A stretch of 64,000 nucleotides of DNA, from positions 51,744,040 through 51,808,039 of the forward strand of contig CM071568.1 of assembly GCA_036426205.1 (NCBI GenBank), written 5' to 3'. The notes under the pieces are model-generated. The model ran no database searches and had not been told where the DNA came from. It saw nothing but the letters and a program-made list of their open reading frames with translations. Made by a program: the position numbers and the translations under genes. The stretch's first letter is position 1. Every line of letters begins with the position of its first letter. Source of the DNA: Ascaphus truei (Eukaryota > Chordata > Amphibia > Anura > Ascaphidae). Of this stretch, positions 44,158 through 55,197 are shown piece after piece.

Positions 44158-45549
44158 CAAAGCCCTGCTCAGGACTTAATTTTCTGTTCATTTGCATATG
44201 CTGAAAAGAAGCTGTATTATTTTTGTATGCAATATTTTGAGGCTAAATAAACAAGCCCATTCTAAGAAACTCACGTGTTGTTGCATTGACCCCGCAACAA
44301 TCCCTAAATGTTTTTTTAAAGTTACCTTGAATGGTGGGTCTCTCTGAGCACATCCCTGGTCCCCTCACCTCTAGGGACCCCCCTATTCCCAAGGCATTTG
44401 TAGTTTTTTTTTTGTGCAAGACATTTGTGATACAAAGATAACCTTGAGGGTGATGAATAGAAAGTCGCAACCTCAACTCCTGATGAAGTGGCAGCTTTCA
44501 TTTTGCCACAGGAGCGAGCACTGACCCTGCAGCTTTTTTGTGTCCACTGTGCCAATATTCATCTCTGGTGTAAAAACATATTAATTGCACTGGAACCATG
44601 GGCTCCCTGGATGTTAGTTGACCATGGATCAGCGAGCAGCGTGGATTGCTCTTTTTTTTTTCAAATTCATCAGTCACAACCCTAAAGGTTATAATGCACA
44701 ACCAAAAACCGCAACCTTTTAAAGGCTTGGTTTATTCAAATGTATTACTAGATGCTTGAGGAATTTCAAATCCCTTGGTCAATGATTACATATTCTTTTT
44801 AATCCACGTAGAGTTTATACCAGAATTAATGTTGTATTTATTGATCACTGCATTCCATTTTATCACATACAAATATTGGAAATATAATATGACCTAGTGG
44901 AGATTAAAGCTATGACAGAAAAGCAGCAACATTAGGCAAATACTTGACATTGGCTAACTATTTGGCTAACTATTTTGTATACGTACTAATACAGATATTT
45001 GGATATCTGACCCACAACATTGTAGGAAGCCCACAAGGCAGTAATGAAAGCACTGCACACCGCCATAAAAAAAATCATGTCTACAAAAGATTAAATACCT
45101 AACTGACAAAGTTCAACAACTAAAAGCCGAATACAAACAAAGAGATGAGGAATCTATTAAGCTCTAAATAAAAAGCATTAGAGCAGAGCTCAAAGTATTC
45201 CTTTAAAAAAAAAAGAGAGAAAGCTCTTGTTATGACAAATGATAGATGTTATGAGAAAAGTAATAAGATGTTATTCAATAGACTTAAAAACATGAAAATG
45301 CAGAATGTATTAAGAGACCTTGATTCCGGGTCCATTATTTATGAACACAAAATGACTGAGAGAAAGCGTTCCTCTATTGCTGCACTCAATATGTATAGGT
45401 ACCCCAAAAATAAAACGTAAAATGGAACTTTTAATGTATTGAAATAAAACAACACTTGACAAAGGATCCCAAGCAATAAAGAGAAATTGTAATTACAACG
45501 TAAAAGCAATTAAATTAGGCTGAGCCAGTTGTGGGCTTTTAAGCCAATA
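44158..45549. other. Unassigned stretch
   Basis: AT-rich, with small ORFs only. A Lys-rich short ORF at 45232-45420 has no recognisable domain. Confidence 0.4.
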
Positions 45550-46725
45550 AACTAACAAACTCTATTGCCTATGGTGGCACGAACTGCCTCTCAATGCATA
45601 GCATGGCTACTGTAACTTCAAAGATATTTGTGTTTAAAGCGGGGGTCAATCTATTCTGACGACATGTTAGAATTAAAGTGAACACAGATACTGATTGATA
45701 CACCAGGGGCATTGAGTCAGATATTGGCATGAAATGATAAATCCAATCTTTTTAGGAGGCAATTTCTTCATAGGCCTAGACTTACAGGTAAGAATGTGTT
45801 GATAGAGAAGTAAAGGAAGTGAATCAACGTGGCACAATTGGCAACTTGTAGTTGCGCATATAGCTTTAAATATTCCACTTCCATACATTAACATATTATT
45901 TGCAAAGGTTACAGGTGCTGCTCTGATTTTAGTGAAAAGAATCTGTTGTAGTAGCTGTCTGTATTAGTACATGATTCCTACTGATCACAGCATTAAGATG
46001 AACAGTTTGATGCAGATTTCTTGGTCCTGTGAGTGTGACACTATAGCAGAAGGATAGAAGCTCTACCTATGACTCTCTCATAACCCATATTACTTTCTAG
46101 TTCCTAAAATAGACGTATCACTTGTGTTCTGCCCCCTATTGAGCTACGAAAGTGCTGAGGTGTAAGTGATTCATAGCGACCTGCCACATACTTAAGGGTT
46201 CACTCGCCACACACCCTCTCTGAATCCAACATCAAATGTAAGTGACGTGAGATGCACCCAATGCACGTTTCATCTATCGGCTTCATTGGCCCACCCTTGT
46301 ACTATCCTTCTATTAATACAGACAGTTTCTACAATAGATTTTTGTCACTACAGACAGAGCAACACCTGGAACTGTTGCAATTAATATGTTAATGTAGAGG
46401 TTTACATATGGAAGTCAAATATTTATAGCTATATTCTCCAATACAACTTGCCAACTGTGCCACATTGATTCACTTCCTTTCCTTCCTGTGAGTCAAGGGC
46501 TATGAAGGAATTGCCTCCTAAAATGATTGGATTTATCATTGCATTACAATATCTGACTCTACACTCCCAACATATCAACCAGTATCAGTGTTCACTCTGA
46601 TTGTAACATGCCGTCAGAATAGATTACCCCCTCCCCCCCTTTAAACCCAAACATCTTAGAATTGCACCATACTATGCATTGACAGGCAGTTAATTACACT
46701 ATAAGCAATAGAGTTTATTAGTTGT
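45550..46725. mobile_element. 1.2-kb fold-back element with ~430-bp arms
   Basis: The left arm (45550-45985) and right arm (46300-46725) are inverted copies at perhaps 80% identity by eye. Shared blocks include ACTCTATTGC, TCAATGCATA, AATCTATTCTGAC, GATAAATCCAATC, GAAGTGAATCAA and GGTGYTGCTCTG, with complements. The ~315-base loop is unassigned. Arm divergence suggests an older insertion than the 31.7-kb or 61.3-kb fold-backs. Confidence 0.8.
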
Positions 46726-46764
46726 TCTGTTCCCTGTATGGTTTTTCTTGCTTGGCTGCAGTTC

Positions 46765-47200
46765 CCTTAGCCTAAAGCTGTGAACCCGCTGCGGCCAGCG
46801 GGGTGCGCGGCCGCGGACCACCACACCCTTGCCCGAATTGTCTCTGCCCCCGCTGCCTCCTTCTGGAAGGGCTGACTACGTACTGTGACGCGTCAGCCGG
46901 CTGATGCTGCAAGATCCTAGTGATTTTCGGCACTGACGCGTCACGTGGTACGCGAATCAGCCAAGGGAAGGAGCTAGATGGGAGGCGCCTTGGGAGGGGA
47001 GCAGGGAAGGAGCTGCGGGTTAAAGTGTGTGTGTGTGTACGGCACCACGATCAGATCCCGCCCCCCTCCCTCCCACTCCCGACCCCCTCCCGCTCCGGCT
47101 CCCGGCTCCCTACAAACCGCATATCGCGGTCTGTGTCTGTCAGCGCCCCGCCTGTCTGCAATGCGGGCGCGCTGACTGAGGGAGCGGGGCCTTAGCATTA
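46765..47200. other. GC- and CpG-rich island-like segment
   Basis: Abrupt rise in GC with many CpG, including CGGCCGCGGACC and GACGCGTCACGTGG. A CTGACTGAGGGAGCGGGGCC end resembles MITE-type termini seen at 1990. It may be a CpG-rich transposon rather than a promoter; no gene follows it. Confidence 0.4.
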
Positions 47201-47676
47201 GTTGTTAATATGTAACTCCCATAGCTGACTTTTTAGTCTGTTGCCCTGGAAACCTCCCCATCCCCCTTTAATCCTCTCTGAGTTGGGCTGCTCCTCCTTC
47301 CCTTGCCTTTTGGTGCAGCATTACTGTTATTTCCCCTATGACCCTTGTCATATCCTGCCTTTCTGTCAACGCCTGCATCCTGCACAGGTCTCATGCCTCA
47401 GCTCTCTTGGAAAAGTCATTGTTATTTACCTATCCCTATACCTAAACATATTGGCCATTGCTGTCCCTATAACTTTTATTCCCCATACCCTAGTGTTTAT
47501 TACATCAGTACTTTTTCCCATTTTATTTCTGTTTGTGCCCCATTAAAATCTTCAGTAAATAACCAGCTTCCCCTTGGATGGTATATGGGATTTAGTTAAG
47601 ATGCCTGCTTCTAGTCACTTGCTACAGAGTACATGGGACAGAACATGAATTTATTGGCTTAAGAGCACACATACAG

Positions 47677-47819
47677 CTCTGCCTACTTCTCAACCCAGAC
47701 CCGGCTACGGTGACTATACACCCTCCAGGCGTGCCTCCGCTGCTGTTGGTGCATACTATAGTTCTTTCCCACCTCAGTACCTGGGTGCTGCCTTGTTCGT
47801 GGTGAGCGCAAGCGTTACA
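47677..47819 (+). repeat. 3' fragment of a TGTAAGG-family LTR
   Basis: ACCCAGACCCGGCTACGG, ACCTCAGTACC and GTGGTGAGCGCAAGCGTTACA align with the last 140 bases of the solo LTR at 43304-44157. Confidence 0.6.
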
Positions 47820-48368
47820 GACAGATAGTGGCCCTACTAAAGGCTCATTGCTACTCTCTGAGTTCATATAGCGACAACCTATGCCCAAAGGGGGATGATA
47901 AGGGATTCTTGGATCAGCTCAATTGGTGGGTCCATAGCTGATCCTATTCCAGACTGCCATGAGGTGGCATGGAGTGCCCAAGATGGGGACAGAGAGAGGA
48001 TAGCACCAGGCCTGACAGGAGCCCCAATGAAATGGAGCTCTACCGAAGCCACTCAGAAGTTAACAAAAAGGGGGTAAAGCCTCACCTATTGGGCCGTGAT
48101 AGGGTGCAGCTATGGAAGACAAAGTTTGGAAAGCACAAGGGAGAATGCCGTCATGTCCTTACCAAGGTTACTGTGTATGTAGATGAAACAATAAACCTAC
48201 TGTTTGAATGAATACAATTCCTGGTGCCCATTCTTGCTATATCACTGCCCAGCTGCATGAATCCAGCACCCTGAAAAGGCAACATCTGAGTAAGCCAAAA
48301 TAGGAGGCATGGGAGATAGTTAGGTTGAGGGAAGAGAATGTTTGGGGCACTGGAAGAAGCAGAGTTTG

Positions 48369-49221
48369 TGTAAGGAATCCACTCCTGGCTTTGATTATAG
48401 CTTTTGCAGACTTCTGCAGTTACAAAAGTTTCCTCTGGCAATCAATGGCCCATGTGCTGCTTCTCATTGCAGCTTCTGCCCTGTGCTACATCATTGGAGG
48501 AATACTCAAACACCCTCCTCCTGTGATTGGATCTCCGCCCTTTATATCCTGGGCGTTGACACTGAAACAGTGCCGAGCATAATCTCCTACCTGGGACATT
48601 ACTGTCTCTGCCACAAACCGCCCCAGGCCTCTCTCCTAGCGTTCTTACAAGTTCCTGAGTATCCAGAGGCCTGTTCTTTCTCCTGTGCTTAACCGTGTTG
48701 CCAGCACCGGTACCTGCTGCATTCCCTCCTAGCAGTGGTACCCTTCCTTTCCTGCGGCCTGCTGCTATCCCCTTGCAGTGGCCTGCCTTGGACTTCTGCA
48801 CTGAAGCGTTGGTTCTCCCCGACGCTGCCCTGCGGTGAACTTTCGGCCAGCCTGCTGTCTCCTCCTGCTGAGATCGGCGTCATGGGCCGAGGCCGCTCCT
48901 CGCGCAGAAGCAACTCCCGCGCTCACGCTCCTAAGCTGAAGCGGGGAACTCCTGTCTGCTTGTTGCCGATTCCTTGCTACGACTACGACCACCCGGATGT
49001 CTTCTATCCTGACCCTGCTTCGGCCATCGATTGTCCTGTCTTCTCCTACCCCGACTTTGGCTTCAATAACGACGATGCTGCCTTCTCCAATCCTGATCCT
49101 GCGATGTACGACTACGAACTGCGCACTCCGGATCAGTCTGCGCGGACTAAGGTCGGTGATAATGTAACCCCACCTCAGCCCCACGGTCCGGTCCCGGTTT
49201 GTGGCGAGCATCGGCGTAACA
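48369..49221 (+). repeat. 5' LTR
   Basis: Starts TGTAAGGAATCC, ends GCGTAACA. A TTTATAT box lies at 48541-48547 and CCTCAGCCCCACGGTCCGGT near the 3' end. A reading frame continuous with the internal ORF runs through the distal half of the LTR from 48735. Confidence 0.92.
48541..48547 (+). promoter_or_regulatory. TATA-like box of the 5' LTR
   Basis: TTTATAT about 170 bases into the LTR, also present in the 3' LTR at 52813-52819. Confidence 0.45.
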
Positions 49222-49286
49222 GTATGCTCGGCCAACAAAAACCGGACCGCGCCGTGGCGGGGATAGGCAATTTTTCAACTGAAGTT

Positions 49287-49883
49287 ATGTCCCGGCCTGT
49301 GTACCAGTCCCACTATGAAGGCCAGTATCTGTGTGAAATAATAGCCTTGATTGAAGACCTGTATACGTATGAAGGTTTAACCCCTTTGCAAAGACAATGC
49401 CGTTGTGATCTCTTTCTTAAGGCTTGCTGCATCCAGAACTTAAAACAGTCTCTAGCCAATTGTATACGCTCCCCTGATTCCCCTTTAACCTGGGATAACG
49501 TGTACCCTATGGAACTGGCCGACGCCCAAGAGGCACTCTATGCCCTGGCCTCATCACTGGACATTCATCTAGTACAACAGGGCGCCGTCCTCATGTTGGC
49601 TCAATCTCAGGATATACTCCATGTACTTTCCTTAACACTTGACATTTGCATAAAAGAACAGGACCCCCTCCTTGCCAGCTACGCTGCTGCTTGGCAGATC
49701 TCCTATGCTGCCAGTCCTGTTGCTAAACCTGTGGGGGTACCTCCCTCTCCTAAGAATGGCCAAACCATCTCTCTGTCGCTGCCCGCTAAGGAAGAAGCTG
49801 CCACGCTCCCTAATCCTGAGTTAACCTCCCTAAATTCTGTCCCTGAGGTTATTCCGGTCTTAACCCCTGCTAGTCTGGCCTAA
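49287..49883 (+). CDS. Gag-like ORF of the LTR element (function unrecognised)
   Basis: From Met at 49287 (MSRPVYQSHYEG start), the first after the LTR, this gives 198 residues to a TAA at 49881. The frame is open further upstream to 48735 inside the LTR, so a longer product cannot be excluded. It is predicted helical and Leu/Ala-rich (LCEIIALIEDLYTYEGL, FLKACCIQNLKQSLANC), which would suit a capsid-type domain, but I recognise no gag signature and no zinc knuckle. Residues near the end (SVPEVIPVLTPASLA) start the repeat that continues in the next ORF. Position directly after the 5' LTR is the only strong argument for gag. Confidence 0.5.
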   Translation: MSRPVYQSHYEGQYLCEIIALIEDLYTYEGLTPLQRQCRCDLFLKACCIQNLKQSLANCIRSPDSPLTWDNVYPMELADAQEALYALASSLDIHLVQQGAVLMLAQSQDILHVLSLTLDICIKEQDPLLASYAAAWQISYAASPVAKPVGVPPSPKNGQTISLSLPAKEEAATLPNPELTSLNSVPEVIPVLTPASLA

Positions 49884-52646
49884 GAGTCCCCCACTGTAAA
49901 TCCCTGCATTCCCCAGGTCAGTGTGTCTTCCCTAGCACCAGAGAATGAATCCTGTTTGCCTTCTTTTTCTAACCCAAAAATTCTAAGCTCTGTTCCTGAG
50001 GTTTTTTCTGTTTTAACCCCTGCTAGTCTGCTCTGTGAGGTCTCTACTGCTAACCCTAGTATTCCGCAGTCTAATGTTAGGTCCCTAGGGCAAGAGGCAG
50101 AACCCCCTATGACCCCACTCTCGGAGACTAGCTTCTATTTCCCTGACTCTCAGGCACAGAGTAATTTAACCCTTGAGGTTTTTCCTATGTTAACCCCTAC
50201 AGGTCAGCTCTATGAACCTCCCTTGGTAAATCCCTGTAGTCCGTCAGTCAGCGACACCTCCTTAGCCTCAGAGGATGAACCCCTTATGTCCCCTGACTCA
50301 GCTAAAATTCTCGGGGCTACGTCCCCTGAACTTTCGGCAATAATACTGGCTCCAGTTAAAAGTATTCTGGAGCCGTTTGTTTCTCTAAACCTGTTCGCAG
50401 AATCCCTACTCCTAGGTATTTCGCTGACCCCGTCTGTCACTCAGAGAGCTGAGACCCTTGCTTCTGAGCATAGACCCCTTTTCGTGGAATCTGTTGTCGT
50501 TTCTGATGTCCCAGACACTCTTTCCCAAATACCCACTTCAGAGACCAGCACAGTCGTGGTTGCCCCATTTGCACTGTCTGTGTTCTCCTCTTCTCAAATC
50601 CTAGGGTTTAAAGCGAACAGTACATATTATGTCCCTTTCCAAGTGACCCCTTCTGTGATCAGCGTATCTGCTGTTGCTCCCTTAGTACAATTAAAGTTAG
50701 GGCCCTCCTATTTGGAGGATCAGGTTATCAAGTTTGAAACTTCCCTTATTCCTGATTTTGAAAACCTGCAGTCCCTTCTCACTGTAGCTAAAAGTTCTCC
50801 AGCAGCCGCTGAGTTAACCTCTGCCGCTTCCAAATCTTCTGTTTTAGAAGCAACCTTCTCTAGCTTACTTCTGTTTTTCCTATCTGTTATGCCTATCACC
50901 TTTACTAAAATTTCTGTTTTGCAAGGTATTTCTCCTATTAAGTCTGTGATACCTGCAATTCCTTTAATTGGTTCTAAGACCCCTGTCACTGAGTCTCCTA
51001 TGGAGTCTGATGCCCTCACTAGGGATTCTCAGGGATCCAATTCTGAAACAAGCGCAATGCTATCTGATTTCATTACAGTAGCTAGTTCAGTTCCTGCTGG
51101 TTCTCAATCACCCACTTCAGTGACTATCAAGATGTCCCTTGTTTCTATTGGAGAGTCTACCCCAGCTTCTTTCACGGATCATGCCACAGCCTCCGGGATG
51201 ATTAAAGATGACTTTAAGTCTGGGATGCCCACTCCTTTAATAATACTGTTTCACGCTGATTCGCCCACAGTATTCGGGGTATCCACTACTGACTGTATGT
51301 CTACTACCACGAACTCTGGGGTATCGCATTTGGAACTTTCAGTAATACCCGCTGTGTCCCTTTTTTCAAAAAACCCCGTCTTTAAGATGGACTTGTATTT
51401 CTCTGTGTCTCCCACAATACTTGGGGTACTTACTATTGACTGTCCTGTCGCAAAACTAGGGTTATCTCTCAGGGAGGTTCCTGGAACTACCGATGTTAAG
51501 AACCCTATGTTTAAAACAGTAATATTTTGCATTGCTTCTCCCACAGTATCATGCGAGACCTGGGTACCTGGGACCTCCACCCCTAAGCCAAGCTCTAGTT
51601 CACTGTTTTCCTTCTCTGTGTTGGAGGTACCCAGCATTAACCCCAAGACTTCTATTCCTAAGCCTGTTACACCGTTTACCCGACTTCCTGCTTTCTCGGA
51701 TAAGATCTGTTTTCTCACCTTTCAAACAGAGTCTGTACTCGCAAGTTTCTGTGCGGTGTCTCAAGTGCCCTTTCTGGATTGCATGTCTTCATTCTCTAGG
51801 ACGAGGACACTCATGCTGGACCTCGTTGCTTTGCCTGAGGCGTCCATCCCTATTCTTGATGGCCCCACTATGGGTTTGGACGTGCTGTCCCCTACTGTCT
51901 CCGTGATGCTTTCTATGCCCTTCGCCAAGACCATAACTTTGGATTTGATTCCCCCCAAATTTCAGAGGCCAAAGGAGGCGGATCCTGCAACTGCATGTAC
52001 CACAACCAACAATTACGTAAATACTACTACCAGCTCTCTCGAATTGCTTGGGATTACAAGCCTGGTTCGTATCAAGACTACTGCTTCAATATCTTGCAGT
52101 GAACCCGCCCGCCCTATACCCTCGCTAACCACCATCCTGAATTCCTTGGGAGCTAAAGACTCTCGCAACTTCTTACATGCTGATTCCACCAAGGCCATTG
52201 TCTGCCCCGAATTCCCCAATGTCATTTTTGTCCAACAATCAGTGTCCTGTGTCCCGTATTCTTGGATTATTACTATGCACCGGATACCTGGCTGCGGCCC
52301 TTCTGATGTCCCTATTCCGGAGTCCCCTGGTCCCATTGCCCATGTACCAAAAACCGCAGTGCCACCATTGTCTTTTGCTGCACTCGCCAATGTACATCTG
52401 GATTTTGGACCTAAATCTCGCCTGAGACACTTCAGGAACAACTCGATGTCTCCCAGACCTATGAATGGTCCTGTCCACCCAGGCTTCTCACCCAGTGGTG
52501 GGGGTACTGTAAAGAATCCCAACAAATCGTGGGCTTTCAACGCCACCTCTCGCCTAAGGAGGTTTAGAAACAACTCCATGTCCCCCAAATCTGTGATGGA
52601 CCCTGTTCGTCCGGAGTTCTCACCTGAAGGGGGGGGGGTACTGTAA
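49884..52646 (+). CDS. Ser/Thr/Pro/Val-rich ORF of the LTR element, same frame after one TAA
   Basis: The frame reopens directly after the TAA and stays open to 52646, just inside the 3' LTR; the first Met is at 49923 (907 residues). The start has repeats of about 55-60 residues, each with EV-x-LTP-x-x-x-L and a later SLAxExEP block. The interrupted unit spans 49850-49960, the next start near 49990 and 50170. In the second and third unit the residue at the stop position is Cys and Tyr, so the TAA could be one base away from a Tyr codon. The middle is low-complexity with many SVP, TSxP and FSVSP stretches. The C-terminus has two copies of an LRxFRNNSMSP block, each followed by a Gly-rich GGG stretch read from the polypurine tract. 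No enzyme motif is visible. It may be a spacer frame kept open by selection, or a structural or mucin-like product. Confidence 0.55.
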   Translation, partial: ESPTVNPCIPQVSVSSLAPENESCLPSFSNPKILSSVPEVFSVLTPASLLCEVSTANPSIPQSNVRSLGQEAEPPMTPLSETSFYFPDSQAQSNLTLEVFPMLTPTGQLYEPPLVNPCSPSVSDTSLASEDEPLMSPDSAKILGATSPELSAIILAPVKSILEPFVSLNLFAESLLLGISLTPSVTQRAETLASEHRPLFVESVVVSDVPDTLSQIPTSETSTVVVAPFALSVFSSSQILGFKANSTYYVPFQVTPSVISVSAVAPLVQLKLGPSYLEDQVIKFETSLIPDFENLQSLLTVAKSSPAAAELTSAASKSSVLEATFSSLLLFFLSVMPITFTKISVLQGISPIKSVIPAIPLIGSKTPVTESPMESDALTRDSQGSNSETSAMLSDFITVASSVPAGSQSPTSVTIKMSLVSIGESTPASFTDHATASGMIKDDFKSGMPTPLIILFHADSPTVFGVSTTDCMSTTTNSGVSHLELSVIPAVSLFSKNPVFKMDLYFSVSPTILGVLTIDCPVAKLGLSLREVPGTTDVKNPMFKTVIFCIASPTVSCETWVPGTSTPKPSSSSLFSFSVLEVPSINPKTSIPKPVTPFTRLPAFSDKICFLTFQTESVLASFCAVSQVPFLDCMSSFSRTRTLMLDLVALPEASIPILDGPTMGLDVLSPTVSVMLSMPFAKTITLDLIPPKFQRPKEADPATACTTTNNYVNTTTSSLELLGITSLVRIKTTASISCSEPARPIPSLTTILNSLGAKDSRNFLHADSTKAIVCPEFPNVIFVQQSVSCVPYSWIITMHRIPGCGPSDVPIPESPGPIAHVPKTAVPPLSFAALANVHLDFGPKSRLRHFRNNSMSPRPMNGPVHPGFSPSGGGTVKNPNKSWAFNATSRLRRFRNNSMSPKSVMDPVRPEFSPEGGGVL
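52415..52640 (+). repeat. Tandem duplication of the pre-LTR segment, including the polypurine tract
   Basis: Unit 1 (about 52415-52520) ends GTGGGGGTACTGTAAAGAAT and unit 2 (about 52545-52655) ends GGGGGGGTACTGTAAGGAAT at the true LTR start. Unit 1 thus carries the first bases of an LTR-like sequence. Confidence 0.75.
52628..52639 (+). other. Polypurine tract
   Basis: AAGG followed by a run of G directly before GTACTGTAAGG, the expected primer site for plus-strand synthesis. Confidence 0.75.
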
Positions 52647-53490
52647 GGAATCCACTCCTGGCTTTGATTATAGCTTTTGCAGACTTCTGCAGTTGCAAAA
52701 GTTTCCTCTGGCAATCAATGGCACATGTGCTGCTTCTCATTGCAGCTTCTGCCCTGTGCTACATCATTGGAGGAATACTCACACACCCTCCTCCTGTGAT
52801 TGGATCTCCGCCCTTTATATCCTGGGCATTGGCACTGAAACAGTGCCGAGCATAATCTCCTACCTGGGACGTTACTGTCTCTGCCACAAACCGCCCAAGG
52901 CCTCTCTCCTAGCATTCTTACCTTCCAAGTTCCTGAGTATCCAGAGGCCTGTTCTTTCTCCTGTGCTGAAGCGTGTTGCCAGCACCTGTACCTGCTGCAT
53001 TCCCTCCTAGCAGTGGTACCCTTCCTTTCCTGCGGCCTGCTGCTATCCCCTTGCAGTGGCCTGCCTTGGACTTCTGCGCTGAAGCGTTGGTTCTCCCCGA
53101 CGCTGCCCTGCGGTGAACTTCGGCCAGCCTGCTGTCTCCTCCTGCTGAGATCGGCATCATGGGCCGAGGCCGCTCCTCGCGCAGAAGCCGCTCACGCTCC
53201 TAAGCTGAAGCGGGGAACTCCTATCTGCTTGTTGCCGATTCCTTGCTACGACTACGACCACCCGGATGTCTTCTATCCTGACCCTGTTTCGGCCATCGAT
53301 TGTCCTGTCTTCTCCTACCCCGACTTTGGCTTCAATAACGACGATGCTGCCTTCTCCAATCTTGACCCTGCGATGTACGACTACAAACTGCGCACTCCGG
53401 ATCAGTCTGCGCGGACTAAGGTCGATGATAATGTCACCCCACCTCAGCCCCGCGGTCCGGTCCCGGTTTGTGGCGAGCATCGGCGTAACA
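52642..53490 (+). repeat. 3' LTR
   Basis: 849 bases. It differs from the 5' LTR by scattered substitutions and a few short indels (for example CATTCTTACCTTCCAAG against CGTTCTTACAAG, and a 12-base loss near 53190). Confidence 0.92.
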
Positions 53491-53495
53491 GTTTG

Positions 53496-54940
53496 CAAGT
53501 CTAGGGGGGGTGGAGTTTGCTAATATGATGGTGGAGCAGATCTACTTAACACGTTATTTTATTGGCAGATAAAAGGTTGAAAGATCTGATAAAGTAGAAA
53601 ATTATAAGCGCAATTCCATAAACCAATGTGCAAATCACAGATTGAAATCACAAATTGTGGTGTGTGGTGGGTTGGAGTGCGCCTCATGTCACTCACTGTT
53701 CTCAAACAGTGAGGAAAGTCTGAGAGTTCCCTTTCCCCTCTGTGTTGTTGTGTGTAAACGATTTACACTTTTAGCCGGGTCCCCTCTGGCTCCCCGGTTT
53801 CCCCCTCACTCACCCTCGCTCAGGTAGGGGATGCTGCGGGAGCGAGCGTGTCGCCGGGGGCTCTCGGTGCCATTGTATGTAGGGCGCCACCATGTTTTCA
53901 GTGTCCGCACGTGTGCAGAGTCTTGTGCATGCGCATAAGCAATGCAGCGGTCATGTTAGTGTTGGCGCACAGAGTTGCTCGTGCACAGGGCGTCGTGCAG
54001 ATGCGTCAGCGGTGGCTATTACATGTAGAGCCTAAGCAGTGGAGTGTCAGGGGAGTAGCATCGGCCATTATAGCATCGCACAGGCGTGGCAGACATAGCG
54101 CACGCGGCCCCAAAGTTAAAGAGGTCCCTAAGGGACTACAACTCCCAGCAGCCCCAGGGACTGGAACACATGTGATGCCACAGCAGCCAATAGGGCTTGC
54201 AGCTTCTCCTGCTGAAGAGATACATTGTTGTGCACAGACCATGTGAGTCAGTAGGAGCTGGGACACAGAGAGGGGAGGGTGTGTTTGTGCAGGGAGGAAA
54301 ATATCCCCCTGCACTAGGCCAGAAGTCTTCCCCTTATGCCCCAGCTAGGCCCTACTCACCCTCAGCTTGTGGCTGCTACAGGAACGCCCCCTAGGATAGG
54401 GACAGGATCCTGTAGAGCAGCTTAAGTGAGGGTCCAGCCAGGAAGCGTGTATATCCTGGCCTTGCTTTTAAAGGTGAATCACTCTCTGCTGACTCGCAGA
54501 AATAAGAGACATTCTTAAGGTGGGTCACTCCATGCGGGAGCCACCCCACGCAGAGGCGGAAACAATGTGGGATCGTCCTTCAGGAAAGGGATCTCAAGTA
54601 CAGAGCATCTGCGTGCCCAGGTGTGGACACACCTGGCAGGTAACAGTCAAGTTACCAAGTGCACCAACCTCATCTCATCTTAGTGGGCAGCGCTGTCTCA
54701 CACTTGGGTGGGAGGGGAACTCTGGGGACACTTAGGACATTTCGATATACGGTGTGGGTTACGGGCCCGTGAGGCTAGTGTTACAGGTTGAAACTAAGAT
54801 TGCTGTTGATGTCATATTGTGATGTGATATGTTTGTGTTCTGTTGCATATATAGTAAACTGTTTTATATATATACTCCGGTGTATGTGCTTACTGTGTAT
54901 GAGGTCCTGTGTTAGGATTATTCTACCCTTAGAATCCTAC
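53496..54940. other. Unassigned stretch, partly GC-rich
   Basis: A CGCACGTGTGC-rich part (53850-54120) and a GTGTTACAG end at about 54787 hint at another LTR, but no partner or start could be fixed. Confidence 0.3.
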
Positions 54941-55197
54941 ACAGGTGGAGGCGCTGTTTATGTAAGATCGTTATATTATAAGGGATGATGTCTATGAAGG
55001 GAATGATGAAAATGTAGAGACCTTGTGGATAGAAATTAGCAGTGGAGGTAAAAGTATAACGAAAATGTTTGTGGGAATATGCTATAAACCACCAAATATC
55101 TGTGAGATTGAGGAAGCTAAAATACTTTTGCAAATGGAGAAGGCATCAAAACTGGGTCATGTTTGCATAATGGGGGATTTTAATTATCCAGACATAG
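54941..55197 (+). pseudogene. CR1-type LINE endonuclease fragment
   Basis: The translation gives TGGGAVYVRS, ETLWIEISS, FVGICYKPPN and VCIMGDFNYPDIG in order, matching the middle of a CR1 APE endonuclease (GGGVAVYVR, YRPP and MGDFNYPDI). It begins and ends abruptly. One stop follows YYKG near 54985. The right end meets a palindromic repeat at about 55198. Confidence 0.8.

Larger units (their letters stand above)
48369..53490 (+). mobile_element. LTR retroelement without pol, perfect 5-bp target duplication
   Basis: Two ~850-base direct repeats (48369-49221 and 52642-53490, visibly about 97% identical) enclose 3.4 kb. GTTTG stands immediately outside both ends (48364-48368 and 53491-53495). 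A G-rich polypurine tract precedes the 3' LTR. No reverse transcriptase, protease, RNase H or integrase motif is present. The interior is almost one open frame. This is a non-autonomous element that presumably borrows enzymes from a relative, likely the Ty3/gypsy-like family that left the solo LTR at 43.3 kb (inference). Confidence 0.92.

Noticed and set aside
46765..47200. CpG-island promoter of a cellular gene
   Set aside because: No exon or splice-supported coding sequence follows, and one end resembles a transposon terminus.
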